From Chara braunii (lineage: Eukaryota; Streptophyta; Charophyceae; Charales; Characeae): 33,217 bases of DNA. The stretch lies in the NCBI GenBank assembly GCA_003427395.1, contig BFEA01000710.1, positions 441,670 through 474,886 of the forward strand, read 5' to 3'. The translations under genes were made by a program, and so were the position numbers. The stretch's first letter is position 1; every line of letters begins with the position of its first letter. Below, in pieces: positions 18,470 through 28,694 of this stretch. The notes under the pieces were generated by a model. The model saw only the letters and a program-made list of their open reading frames with translations, ran no database searches and was not told where the DNA came from.

Positions 18470-18842
18470 TTTAGGCCATGAGCGGGAGAGGAGAACAAGG
18501 GGTGGGAAGCAGGGGATGGGAAACAGACAAGCATGCAGCTCCCCAAACCCCAATGTGGACTGACACTCTAATCAATAGTAAAAAAATTCCCCCCGGACGA
18601 ATTTTTTTTTTCGAAAAATAATTAAAATTTTAATTCAATTAATTAAAATAAACAAATAAATAAATATGTCGGGAATTAGGTGTCAATCCGAGATCAAACG
18701 TGGTCCGAAAGTTCCCTGACTGCAACAATTCATCAAAATGGTAACTTTGGTCTTTGATTGCAGGTGAAACTTGTGGGCAGTTGCAATTCTGCGACTGTCC
18801 GGACCTTCCAGCATCCGGGAATTTATGAAAAAATCCCGTACG
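18470..18842. other. Gene-free stretch, presumed continuation of the E target or leader
   Basis: By the nesting argument the first bases here were adjacent to 16464 before the LINE arrived. There is a C-rich block followed by a T-run and a very AT-rich stretch (18600-18665). No LTR or PBS of element E was recognised. Confidence 0.4.
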
Positions 18843-19893
18843 TGCGACGAATGGGCCCTCACAGGGCCCTTATCAGGCATGCACATGAACTGGGCAGAGG
18901 CCCTCAGCAAGCCCAGTGCCCTCCCTAAGTGAAGGTGGGCCTGAACATTCACTAGAGGCCAAAATTTGACATTCCATATGTGGGTACTCAGGCTGTTGCA
19001 GCACGCCAGTTGGTTGAAGGGAAGCGTGAGCCTCCCTAAGCTGCGTCGTACAGTTTGACCCAGGCACTGGTAGTTGCGCCTGGGAACATACACACAATGC
19101 AAGGCCGATACATCACGAAGTGGCTACAGGCCTATGCAAAAGCAGCATTGTCAACGTACATGGCCCGAGTCCTGTGCAGATACAGCAAACTGCCGAAATT
19201 CTGGAAATGTGGGGTGTGCCCAACTGTACGAGGCCCAGGCCCTCAACTGCAAGGCTGGGTCTGGGCGCAGGCACCAGGGCCAGACCGGAAGCCACTGGAT
19301 GCTTTTCGGCCAGGCCTTCACAGAGCCGACCAGGGGCTGCCACTTCCATATAGGAAGAGAGGCATTCTGGCCCACGCAGGCAATGCGGTCACGCTGCTGC
19401 GTGCTACGTTGAGGCCAGGACGCATACGGGCGCTGCTGGGCAGCGGAGCGCTAGCAGCCATAGCCGGGCTGCAAGGCGCTAGGGGGTAAGAGGGCGATCG
19501 GTGGTCTTCAGGAAGGAGGCGAGTGTGGGTGGTCAGGGTCTGATGAGGAGAGACGAGATACGTACCTGGTGCATGAGGGAGGTCAGCTATGGTGTTGACG
19601 TCATGTACATTGGTCTTCAGAGTCGAAGTGAGCCTGTTGCGTGAATGCTTATGTGGGTAGGATAGGCAAGTAGTGTAGGCTGGGCGCTGGGCGCCAGAGA
19701 GAGAGTAGCGACATTGGACACTGTGTTGGTGTGGCCTGAGGGCTTGAACATTGGCTCATGACTTCATTGTATTGCTCTTATTTGGATGGATTCTCAGCGC
19801 ATTTGTGCTCTCTGCTTGTACACGACTATTTGAACATCTGTGTGATTTCGCAACTTGGCTCTCTGTATGTCGTTCCCACTCATATTCCTTGCA
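18843..19893 (+). mobile_element. Solo LTR 'C' of the A/B family
   Basis: It begins TGCGACGAATGGGCCCTCA, aligned with TGTGAGGAACAAGCCCTCA in element A, and ends CATATTCCTTGCA as A does. Alignable blocks run the full length, including CCATATGTGGGTA, AGTTGGTTGA, CATACACACAA, GTGCCCAACTGTA, GGTGTTGA and TTCATTGTATTGCTCTT. At 1051 bp it is close to the 1102 bp of the A LTR. TACG occurs immediately on both sides (18839-18842 and 19894-19897). No internal sequence adjoins it, so it is a solo LTR left by recombination between two LTRs. Confidence 0.85.
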
Positions 19894-20212
19894 TACGGAA
19901 TTCACGGAGGTAAGCAGACTAAAGAAAAATGAAAAAATGGAAAAAAAAAATCGGGATTTTCCGACCTAAAATTCCGCGAATTTTGCGAAATTCCTGATGT
20001 CAACCCTAAAAATAACGCGGATTTCCAGATTGCAACAAATCTATTTTTAGCGCATTACCTAATCACAGAACAGAAGAAAAAGAAAAAAAATTGCAACTTG
20101 GAAATTGATGACAACTGCAGATCTGACAAGGGAACAATTCTAATCAACCAATCAATCAGCTTTCATTAACTGATTTATCAATTATCTTGCATTCTCACTA
20201 AGCAGAACTACA
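19894..20212. other. AT-rich gene-free stretch between two LTRs
   Basis: A-runs and short repeats such as AAATTCC/GGAATTT; no gene. It separates the solo LTR (plus) from the 3' LTR of element B (minus). Confidence 0.5.
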
Positions 20213-21155
20213 TGCAAGGAAGATGAGCAATAGCGAATTCCAGAACTCAAACAGCATCATACACATGAGACCAGATAGTCGTGACCTCGAACCATAAGCA
20301 GAATTGCATCACGAGTTCCACCAAATAAGAGCACAGCGAAAGCCCACAATTGACAATGTGCGAATAGTCTCATCATCACCAACAATGAACCAATGTTGAT
20401 CACCTATCTGGCGCTCGGGGCCCAGACTACAGAATGGCAGATCCTATCTAGCCTACTACTACAATGCCGAAGTTGACGACAACAGCTCTTCCGAAGTACG
20501 AGCAGGTAGCAGCCAATGCCGCACGCTTCCAGCACCAGGTATGTCTCTCGCTTCACTCACAACCCCGTTCCTCAACGCACAGATGCCACTTGCACCCAAG
20601 GACCACCCTGCGCCCCACCTAGCCTACAGCAGCGCAGCTTGGCTATGGCTGCCTGCTCCTTCCAGCTCGCCCGTGAGCGCATGAGCGCTGGCCAGCAAAA
20701 TAGCGCAGCAGCGCTTGCGCAGCATGCAGCCAGCACCCGAATGCCCAAACTGGAGGCAGGCCCTTTGCTATATGGAAGCGGCCTGCCTGCTTGCTGTCCC
20801 AGGCTGCACTGGGCCTTTCCCAAGAAGCTTCTGGTAGGCCCCGGTAGGCTGCAGCGCAGTCCACACAATTCAGGCCCTGGGCCTGTAGTGGTTGCTCGCC
20901 CCCAACTGTCATCGGCCTGTGTTAGGCCCATATCCCGTATCCAGCCCTGGGCCTGCCTTCGATGCATGCAAACAGGCTGCCCAGGGCGTGGGTTCTTCCA
21001 ACCAACTGGCGCTGCGCAACTGCCTAAATTTCCTTGAGTTGCGTGGTGTCCAGAATAGGGGCCCTCAGGCCCTCGTCGTGCCTGCCTTCACTTAGGGCGG
21101 CCGACGTGCTACTTAGCAGGGCCTGAAAGGGGCTCAAAGGGGCTGAAGTCTCACA
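20213..21155 (-). mobile_element. 3' LTR of element B
   Basis: On the minus strand it starts TGTGAGACTTCAGCCCC directly after a polypurine tract and ends GCTCATCTTCCTTGCA. The ends match the A LTR (TGTGAGG...CTTGCA) and short blocks align, but the middle is diverged and it is about 160 bp shorter (943 bp). The 5 bp beyond its end are CTACA (20208-20212), the expected target duplication, which cannot be checked because the 5' LTR is missing. Confidence 0.8.
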
Positions 21156-21167
21156 TTCCCTCCTCCA
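21156..21167 (-). promoter_or_regulatory. Polypurine tract of element B
   Basis: The minus strand reads TGGAGGAGGGAA immediately before TGTGAG of the LTR. It is the plus-strand primer site of the retrotransposon and fixes the LTR start. Confidence 0.8.
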
Positions 21168-21216
21168 TAACTTCGCTAGTCCTCTGAGAAGTTCAGTCTT
21201 CGATAATCTGGCGCTT

Positions 21217-22887
21217 TCATTTCTGCAGAGATTTCTCGTATAGAGCTATGATCTGAGGAGCGGTCTGCATGAGTTCCTCCCTGGTGAACCAGCAATCCTC
21301 CTTTGGATCAGTATGATGTCGGAACCGACCACGGTACCGTAGCTTCGGTTTCGCAGGACGTCCTCTACCTGTTGGTCTTGGGACTGGCATCTCCTTGTGA
21401 TCCACAATGTCGTTGATGTCCACCTCTCCATCTATGGTTGGGGGCAGCATTGAGTGGCGAGTAGGAAACTGATCTGTTTCCTCGAAAGGTGCAAGTTTGG
21501 AGGCGTGAAAGACTGGGTAAGTGCGCAAGTGACCCGGGATGCGGATGACATATAATGGTCCATCTGGTTCATCCCCTACTACGTCTAGGACCTCCCAAGG
21601 TCCAAAGTACTGTGGTATGAGCTTGCGGGAGATCCCGTGCTCCTGTCCCAGTTCTGAGGACTTGACCCAGACTCTCTCTCCTACCTGAAATGTGGATGGG
21701 CGGCGGTGTTTGTTCTCAGATTCTATCATCGTCGCCTGTGCCTTGTGCATTCGTTCCACAACCTCTTGCATCAGTTGCTCATATCTATAAGCAAACTCTA
21801 GTGTTCCTGGTGCAGCAGAGGGCTGGTTCTCAGGCAGTAGGAAGTCTAGGGGCTGTCTAGGCTTGAATGTCAGCAGCAAACTGTTCGGGCTTACTCCCGT
21901 TGCGCTGTGCACAGCGTTATTGTACAGGCTGGCGATGAGAGTGAGCTTCTCATCCCAATCTACCTGATTTGGCTTAATGTAGTGCCTTAGCAGGTGTTGT
22001 ACAACGCGGTTTAACTGCTCTGCCTGTCCATTTGCCTCCGGATGATTGTCGGATGTCATCTGCAGCTGCGTGCCCTGTTCTGCAGCTGCGACTTTCCACA
22101 GTTCACTGGTGAATCGTACATCCCGATCACTAATTATAGACTTAGGCAGCCTAAAATCTCTCACCCAGTTCTCTTTGAACAGCTTGATCACATACTCGGT
22201 TTTAGCTGTGGTAGGCATTGCGACTAACCTAGCATACTTACTAAACCTATCCACAATGACATAGACGTAGCGCATTCCACTCTTGCTGGTGATCAAAGTA
22301 TCCATGAAATCCATGGACAAACTCTCACCAGGCCTCTCCGGAATCGGAAGCGGCTTCAACAGCCCAAGAGGGGTCTGTGTACATGCCTTGTCTCTTTGAC
22401 AAACTTGACAAGTTTCCACGTACAGCTTGGCGTCCTTCATCATCGTGGGCCACCAGAACCACTGCAGCAGATTGGCTGCAGTTTTTTTGAAACCAAAATG
22501 GCCGGTGGCATCATGACATTCACCTAAAAATAAACTACGCAAAGACTCTCTATCTGGCACACACAGACGTTTATTCCCTTCCTTCTCAAGGAACAGCAGT
22601 CCATTGATCAACTCAAACTCAACAGAAGTTGACTTGTCCTTCACTTCGAGTCTGCGAATGATCTCAGACATGAACCGGTGCTCGCGATAGGCTTCCACCA
22701 AAGAGAGAGTAACATCGTCCGTCAGTTCGAACTCAGTAATCAGCGCACCTGAGAAATCTGGTCTACGCGATAAGGCATCAACAACCTTGTTGTACTCGCC
22801 CTTGATGTACTGGGGCTCGAAGTCATACTGCTCTATGACTTCGATCCAACGCTTGAGAGCGTCGGAGAGTACAGGCTGTGTTCTCAT
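21217..22887 (-). pseudogene. Element B integrase with GPY/F and chromodomain-like tail
   Basis: The frame of 556 codons is intact but lacks its own start, being the 3' part of a pol gene. The order is RNase H remnant (RTQPVLSDALKRWIEVIEQY), zinc domain HDATGHFGFKK...CQVCQRDK, then the core: SMDFMDTL (first Asp), IISDRDVRFTSELW (second Asp) and NHPEANGQAEQL (Glu). There are 35 residues between second Asp and Glu. Then come IPQYFGPWEVLDVV with HASKLAPF (GPY/F) and a tail ending WFTREELMQTAPQIIALYEK, which resembles a reduced chromodomain. This is the best preserved integrase frame in the window, with nothing missing among the catalytic residues. Confidence 0.9.
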
Positions 22888-23795
22888 CCATCTCAGGGCT
22901 TGATGATTAGTCCTAGGATGAAGAACCTCCTAAGGAGATAGTGTCTCTAGTGGGTCAGCGTCTTGTAAACCGCATAGAGTTCCTTCTCGTAGGTGGACTT
23001 AGCCAACTTCCGAGATGGCATTTTCTTAGACATGTACTCTACTGGCCTCAACTTTTTCCCCTCCTATTGTGCAAGTACGACGCCTATGCCAAATTGGCTA
23101 GCATCCGTAGTTACTATGAATGGCTTGTCAGGATCAAGAAGTTTCAAGACCTCGTAATGCGTCAACGCATGCTTCAGATGTCTGAAAGCAGCCTCGCACT
23201 TCTCAGTCCACTCCCATGGGGTGTCAAGGCGCGTCGGATCAGTCAAAGGGGCGCCAACTATGCTATAGTTCTTCACGAAATTGCGATAGTAGCCGGTCAT
23301 CCCTAAGAAAGATCTCATCTCAGTCACAGACTGAGGACGCGGCCAGTCACGAATGTTGGCGACCTTCGCGTGATCGGGCTTCAATCCCTCCGCGGAAATC
23401 TCATGACCCAAGTACAAGACACGGGTGCGGCCAAACTGGCACTTCTCTCCGTTGATCTTGAACTTGTGTTGTCGATGGAGACTGAGGACTTTGTCCAAAT
23501 GCGCCACGTGTTCCTCGACCGTCTTACTAAAAATAAGTATATCATCAAGGTACACGATGACAAACTTATCTAAGTAGTCATGGAATATTCGATTCATAGC
23601 GTGCTGAAAGGTGCCAGGAGCATTGCAAAGGCCGAAAGGCATCACCACAAACTTGTACAGACCGTACCTGCTCTGAAATGCGGTTTTGTATTGATCCTCG
23701 GGCCGGATGACAATCTAATGGTACTCAGACTTCATGTCTATGTTACTGAAGTACCGACACCCTTGCACTCTATCTAGCAAATCGTCGATGCGCGT
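22888..23795 (-). pseudogene. Element B reverse transcriptase and RNase H, broken
   Basis: The open block 23064-23648 has [13 protein letters not shown], the active site YLDD (23541-23552), GHEISAEGLKPDH, FLGMTGYYRNFVKNYS and the RNase H start TTDASQFGIGVVLAQ. Stops interrupt: CAG-to-TAG in the YHQ motif upstream (near 23716), TAG at 23066-23064 just after VVLAQ, and TAG at 22949-22947 where relatives have Trp. A frameshift follows before the 556-codon frame begins. The protein begins abruptly in [12 protein letters not shown] at about 23795. Confidence 0.85.
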
Positions 23796-24142
23796 GTGCG
23801 GCCCACAACTCGGATTTTGGGCCTGTGCCACACCGAGCAGCCCGCCGGTCAGTACCGGTCCTTAGGAGGGTTAGGCCTCCGGGGCAGTCGAGTCGTCAGA
23901 CACAACCTTTAGCCCTACTCAGCCCGTGTGGGTTTGGTCAACAAGGCCCTATCCTTCATTAACGGAGTCCTATCACCTGGACAAAAGAGACTCAATGCAG
24001 ACAGAAGAGACAAACAGACTCAGACTCAGCAAGTACCATAGGGTGAGTGCACATCCATAGGGCGAGGGGATAGGCTAGGGGCTTGGCGAGATTATACCAA
24101 CTCCAGCTTGGTCAAAATTGTGATCAGCAGCTCCGTTCAACG
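23796..24142. other. Gene-free stretch at the truncated edge of element B
   Basis: GC-rich sequence with GGGCCT words and no recognisable ORF or LTR. It separates the truncated RT of B from an LTR scrap. Its origin is unknown; it may be the sequence that replaced the 5' half of B. Confidence 0.4.
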
Positions 24143-24196
24143 CCTTGGTCATTGGCTCAATACTTCATTGTATTTCTCTTTATGGATGGTTTTGCG
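24143..24196 (+). mobile_element. LTR scrap of the A family (fragment 'F')
   Basis: CATTGGCTCAATACTTCATT followed by GTATTTCTCTTTATGGATGGTTTT is nearly identical to 25454-25497 in the A left LTR and to the same part of the right LTR. Only about 50 bp are present. It ends where the minisatellite begins. Confidence 0.8.
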
Positions 24197-24200
24197 GGGG

Positions 24201-24360
24201 GTGCTTCCATCGATAGGATGACCAAAATCGAACCAACATGTGGAGGGAGAGAGAGAGAGGGGAGGGGGGTACCTCCATCCATAGGATGACGAAAACCGAA
24301 CCAATCTACCACTACAACATGTGTACCTCCATCGATCGCATGACCAATATCGAACCAATG
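24201..24360 (+). repeat. Three-copy minisatellite, unit about 37 bp
   Basis: Copies at 24201-24240, 24269-24306 and 24323-24360 follow the pattern GTRCYTCCATCSATAGGATG then ACCAAAATCGAACCAA, with a few changes each. GA-rich DNA follows the first and third copies. Non-coding. Confidence 0.8.
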
Positions 24361-24361
24361 T

Positions 24362-24363
<2 letters not shown>

Positions 24364-24426
<63 letters not shown>

Positions 24427-24441
24427 GACAGAGAGAGAGAG
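24364..24441 (+). repeat. (GA)n microsatellite
   Basis: About 39 GA units with a few CA interruptions near the end. Open frames of Arg-Glu repeats here are artefacts. Confidence 0.97.
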
Positions 24442-24497
24442 TGTACTTGAAGCGATGGAATCTTCCGCTACAACGTCGAAATACTCGCTGCTACACG

Positions 24498-25599
24498 TGT
24501 GAGGAACAAGCCCTCAAGTGGCCTTATCAAACATCACATTGTTCTGGGCCAAGACCCCAGCAAGCCAAGTGCCCGCCCTAAGTAAAGGCGGACCTGAATA
24601 TTCGTCACAGGCCAAATTCGACAATTCCATATGTGGGTATTCAGGGTCTTGCAGCCCATCAGTTGGTTGAGTGAACGCGCGAGCCTCACTAAGCTGCGCC
24701 ATACAGTTGGCCTAGGCCACGAAAGTTGTGCCTAGGCACATACACACAAAGCAGGGCCGATACATTGAGAAGCAGGCCGTCGGCCTCTGGAAAAGCAGTA
24801 CAGCCGACGCACCTACCTGGGGGCCCTGCGCAGATGCAGCTAACAGCCCAAGTCTGGAGACTAAGGCCGTGCCCAACTGTAAAGGGCCCAGGCCCTCAAC
24901 TGTAAGTCTCGTCCTGGGCACAGGGTCTGAGGTCCAACCGGAAGCTTCTGGAAGCTTCCAGCCAGGCCACACTCAGCATCCAAGGGGCTGACAACTCCCA
25001 TGAAGGAAGTGAGGCAGCCCAGGCCAGACACACTGGCCAGCGCTGGCAATGCGGAAGTGCTGTTGTGCTTCTGCTTGATGTTGCGCTAATGCCAGGGGCG
25101 CTGATGGAGCGCTAGGAGGTGAGAGGTGCACTGCAGGGCAGCGAGGCGCAAGCGGCCATAGCCGGGCTGCTGGGCGCCAGGGGGTACAGAGGATGATCGG
25201 GTGGTCTTCAGGGAGTGAGGCGCTGTGTGGGGTAATCAAGGTCTGATTGAGGGTGACGAGATACATACCTGATACATGAAGAAAGGTCGCCGATGGTGTT
25301 GACAGTCATGTACATTGGTCTTCGTGAGCCGAAGTGATCCTGTTGTGTGAACCAGCTGTTGGGTAGAGTAGTATGGTAGAGTAGGCTGGGCGCTGTGCGG
25401 CAGACAGAGAGAGCGAGTCTGGACACTGTGTTGGTGTGGCCTACGGTCTTGGACATTGCCTCAATACTTCATTGTATTGCTCTTTATGGATGGTTTTCTC
25501 GGTGCATTTGTACTCTCTACTTGGGATACTACTATTTGCTCAGCTGTGTGATTTCGCAACTTGGTTTTATGTACATTGCTCATTCTCATATTCCTTGCA
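24498..25599 (+). mobile_element. Left (5') LTR of element A
   Basis: 1102 bp, beginning TGTGAGGAACAAGCCCTCAA and ending CATATTCCTTGCA. It matches the right LTR from 32218 throughout. By eye I count about 50 substitutions or single-base indels over about 1000 bp, around 5 percent. The 3' boundary is fixed by the primer-binding site three bases later. The 5 bp before it are ACACG, which should reappear after the right LTR outside this window. It would carry promoter and polyadenylation functions for the element. Confidence 0.95.
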
Positions 25600-25602
25600 G
25601 TT

Positions 25603-25620
25603 TGGTATCGGAGCTGGTTG
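25603..25620 (+). promoter_or_regulatory. Primer-binding site of element A, initiator tRNA-Met type
   Basis: TGGTATCGGAGCTGGTTG lies three bases after the LTR end. The usual plant initiator tRNA-Met site is TGGTATCAGAGCCTGGTT, so this copy differs by one A-to-G change and a missing C. This is where minus-strand DNA synthesis is primed. Confidence 0.85.
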
Positions 25621-26889
25621 ATGATCACCGCTTACCTGACACCGGTGACATTGTAACTTGGTGCGCTGAGGATGCTTCATGTGCGGTGGGGATACAATGC
25701 GCTGGTTTAATAGCGGGGCCTAGGTAGAGAGGCCGGCCGCTGGAAGGTTGTGGCAACTGCGTGGGAGCTGTGGCGACAGCGGATGTATGGATGATGATGA
25801 GAGTATGCTGAAGTGGCATTTTGGCTGAGGTGGCACTACATCGCGTTGTGGGTGGTACCGAAGATATTGACCGGTCATCGAAATGCACATCAGCCCAATT
25901 GGTGAGAAAACTGTGGTTGGGGGCAGCTATCTCCAGGTACGTTGTTCCTATTCCTTATCTACCCTCTCAATCTCTTCTTACCGTGAGGAAGTGAGTCCAA
26001 CTTGAGTGTCCTCTCTTTGGTGAGGAGTCATGTGCACTCTATCTTGAGAGACGACATTCTTCCCGGTGGCGCATCTGGCGGGAGAGGGCGGTGCCTCTGA
26101 AGGGCCCTGGTCGAAGCACGTGGGTCATGGTCACCATGCCAACCCAATGGGATTAGTACACGCACGCGATGGCTGCTTTGTCCATTGAGGCTCTTTGCTG
26201 CGCTGATAGAAGGGGTGTGCGGACTGACCAGTCCTATTGAGACGCTCCCAGACCGTCTATAAACATTTCTGGTTGGGGTTTGAATTGAATACTGGTTGTG
26301 ATCGTCGTCCTGTTTGCGACGTTAAATAATTCCTGAGGAGATGGGGGCTCTCCTTAAATCCCTCCTGATCAGCCAGATCATTCAGACGTAAGGCTCGTTG
26401 CACGCGAGGTTAAACAAAGGGGCAGGATTGGTCATAAGCATACTTCTTGGGCACAGGGATGGACCGTGGATGCACACCTTAGACACCGCAGCTTGATGAT
26501 GCTCACAAGTACGTTGGATAGAGGGGAAGGGGATTCCAATTGTGAACTCAACTGTACATCATTGACATATCCATTGTGCATACATCTGCTCACATTAGTC
26601 TGAGTTTTATTTTGATTAGTTGGTTGACTGACTGCTGACACCTAACAGACAGACTAGAGTTAGGACTGTAATCTACCATAGTCAGTTCTACTCAAATCTT
26701 TTGTGCAGACTAATCATAATAAGACTTCGGCAATGTGTATAGTTTGAGTAGATGTTGTTGATGCCGCTTGACTAGTAGGATAGGTAACTCGCCGGACATT
26801 TATTTAATTGTTTATTTTTAGATCCGGTCAGACGCATGCTGCGGTAGGTTCCAGTGAGGACATTAGTGCAGACAGCGTCTGCCTAACCT
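25621..26889 (+). other. Leader of element A
   Basis: About 1.27 kb between the primer-binding site and the first gag ATG with no convincing ORF. This is long for a retrotransposon leader and may include packaging signals or a decayed extra segment. AT content rises from about 26640 on, with TTTATTTAATTGTTTATTTT just upstream of gag. Confidence 0.6.
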
Positions 26890-27165
26890 ATGAGTGGATC
26901 AGAGGGTGGTGAGGGTGCAGAAGACGGTAGGAGAGTAACAAGGATACAATCCCTTAGAATTCCTAGAGTGTTCCAGACCCTAGAACCGGGAGAAGAGAGA
27001 AGGTTAAGGGCAGAAGCTAGGGCCCGCAACCTTGAGGCTGCAAGAGTAGCAGCAGCCGCTAGAGCGGTTGCAATGGCCAATGGCACTTCCGCAGCATCTG
27101 CTGCAAACTCAATTGGTCAAGGGCTAGGCATGCCTACCAGTTCACAGTCAATCTCCACTAACTAG
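26890..27165 (+). pseudogene. Element A gag, N-terminal segment
   Basis: The frame starts MSGSEGGEGAEDGRRVTRIQ and becomes a charged, Ala-rich helical segment (RLRAEARARNLEAARVAAAA), probably coiled coil. It stops at 27165; the continuation is in another frame, so a frameshift lies near 27160. Confidence 0.65.
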
Positions 27166-27169
27166 TCAG

Positions 27170-27583
27170 ATGGCGGGCTCGCAGATCAGCTCGCCACCTC
27201 CACGCACCCGGGAGCAGATGGAGCTCCAACGAGTAGAGAGGATCCGCTTAAGGTTAGAGGAGGAACTTAGGCAGGCTACTAAAAGAGAAAAAGAGATCAA
27301 AGATAGAAGTGCTAGATTACACGGCAGGGAGGCAGATCAAGCTGCATTAGAAGGATTAGATGACTCGGCCCTCAACAACAATGAAAAGATTCTGAAGGCG
27401 AGCATCTTGTCCATGCATGCATACATGGACAGTAAACTGGATGCAATCCAGGACACCTTGGACCAGATCCTGAACGCTATGCATAAGCCAGGGATCCGGC
27501 CAGCAGCCTTACCATCGCTGCCACTCTCAACGATGACAGGCCTCTATGCCGCGCAATCTATGCCACCACCAAGTGTTCCATGA
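27170..27583 (+). pseudogene. Element A gag, coiled-coil segment
   Basis: The frame encodes a long heptad-rich helix (ELQRVERIRLRLEEELRQAT and following, to about residue 60), then a helical stretch ILSMHAYMDSKLDAIQDTLD and a Pro-rich linker. It stops at 27583. Such coiled coils precede the capsid domain in plant Ty3 Gag proteins of this group. It is in a different frame from the segment before it. Confidence 0.65.
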
Positions 27584-27589
27584 ACAGTA

Positions 27590-28625
27590 CCACTATCTCA
27601 GACTGTTCCTTCTTCATCTTCTGGTCCAGTGCCTGCTGCTACACAACAGACGCCACCTGTCTCACAACAGGGACAGCAATATCCTTGGTACCCCAAGACC
27701 CCACTGAACCCACCTTCAACCTTCTCAGGAGATTAGAAGGATGAGGCTCTCAACACATAGTTGAGAACGGTGCCAGTGTGGGTAAGGGCAAAGAGGACAT
27801 TGGTAGAAGAGGAAGTGATTACTGTTGCATCCTACTTAGAGGGTTCAGCAACCCGTTGGCTAAACGGATTGGTAGCTTCAAAGGGCTTCGGCAGGAACAT
27901 GAATGATTGGGCGCAGACCCATACATTAGAAAGCTTTATGGATTGAGTTGAGGCTCGATGGCACAACCCTCAGCAGGCACAGATTGTCGCTGATGGTCGT
28001 AGAGCGCCTGATCGTCGTCCCGGGAGTGGAGTACAATCCACAGGTCTTGTTGACCATGTTCCTGAGATGTCTTCCCACAGACCTTAAAAATTTATTAGCC
28101 AGCGAGGCTCGCAGAGAGTATCACACCTTTGAGTCATTCAACAAGAGGCCACGCTGGGTGGAGCTCAAACCCCTTCTACGGATGGGAGAAAGAAGAAGAC
28201 TCCACAAGCGTGGAAGAAGAAGGGTAATCGATTGATGATGGTTGATTCCGATGGGAATCAAACCGAGATTGATGATGTTTCCGATCTTGTGGAGGGTTCA
28301 GAGTTTGACGGCGAGGAGAGTGCTGAGGGTAGCAACCTCGCCGTCGTAGTTAAGACTAAGGCAGCTGGCCGTGGCAAGGGCGGTCAACAAAGGAATCAGG
28401 ACAGGCCGCTAACCCAAACAAAATAGCTGCTTGGGTCAGAGCAGGTCTGGATTAAGAAGTGTGGCGGGACCGTTGGTCTCGTGGTGCTTGTATTAACTGT
28501 GGTGAGTATGGTCACACCCAGTTTAAATGCAAGAACCCGAAGGTCTCGCAAAAGATCCCTCCTAAGGGTGGGTTGTCTTCTTCTCAATCCGGGGCCTCTA
28601 CGAGTTCCAGTTCGGGAAACACTTA
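27590..28625 (+). pseudogene. Element A gag, capsid domain and zinc knuckle
   Basis: Pieces in several frames recover the retrotransposon gag domain: LRTVPVWVRAKRTLVEEEVI, ASYLEGSATRWLNGLV, WAQTHTLESFMD, then VERLIVVPGVEYNPQVLL in another frame. A nucleocapsid knuckle CINCGEYGHTQFKC (C-x2-C-x4-H-x4-C) lies at 28489-28530. At least two frameshifts and several stops separate the pieces. In an active element this protein forms the particle and binds the RNA genome. Confidence 0.8.
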
Positions 28626-28694
28626 GGGCCAGTAGAAGTTATAGCTGCTTCTACTTTCGTTGAAGCGGGTGATGTACCCTCCCCGTTTCAAGAA

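Larger units (their letters stand above)
20213..23795 (-). mobile_element. 5'-truncated Ty3/gypsy retrotransposon 'B'
   Basis: It contains the palm half of the reverse transcriptase, RNase H, integrase, chromodomain-like tail, polypurine tract and 3' LTR. The 5' LTR, gag, protease and RT fingers are absent; homology stops abruptly at about 23795 inside the conserved PRIDDLLDR segment. It is clearly related to element A in protein sequence but on the opposite strand. It could not transpose by itself. Confidence 0.9.

Noticed and set aside
17335-18546. A single 403-codon ORF across the N gap
   Set aside because: It reads through the gap and the nested insertion; only the parts before 17876 (descending) belong to the LINE.
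24238-24450. An Arg-Glu repeat ORF
   Set aside because: Translation of the (GA)n tract.
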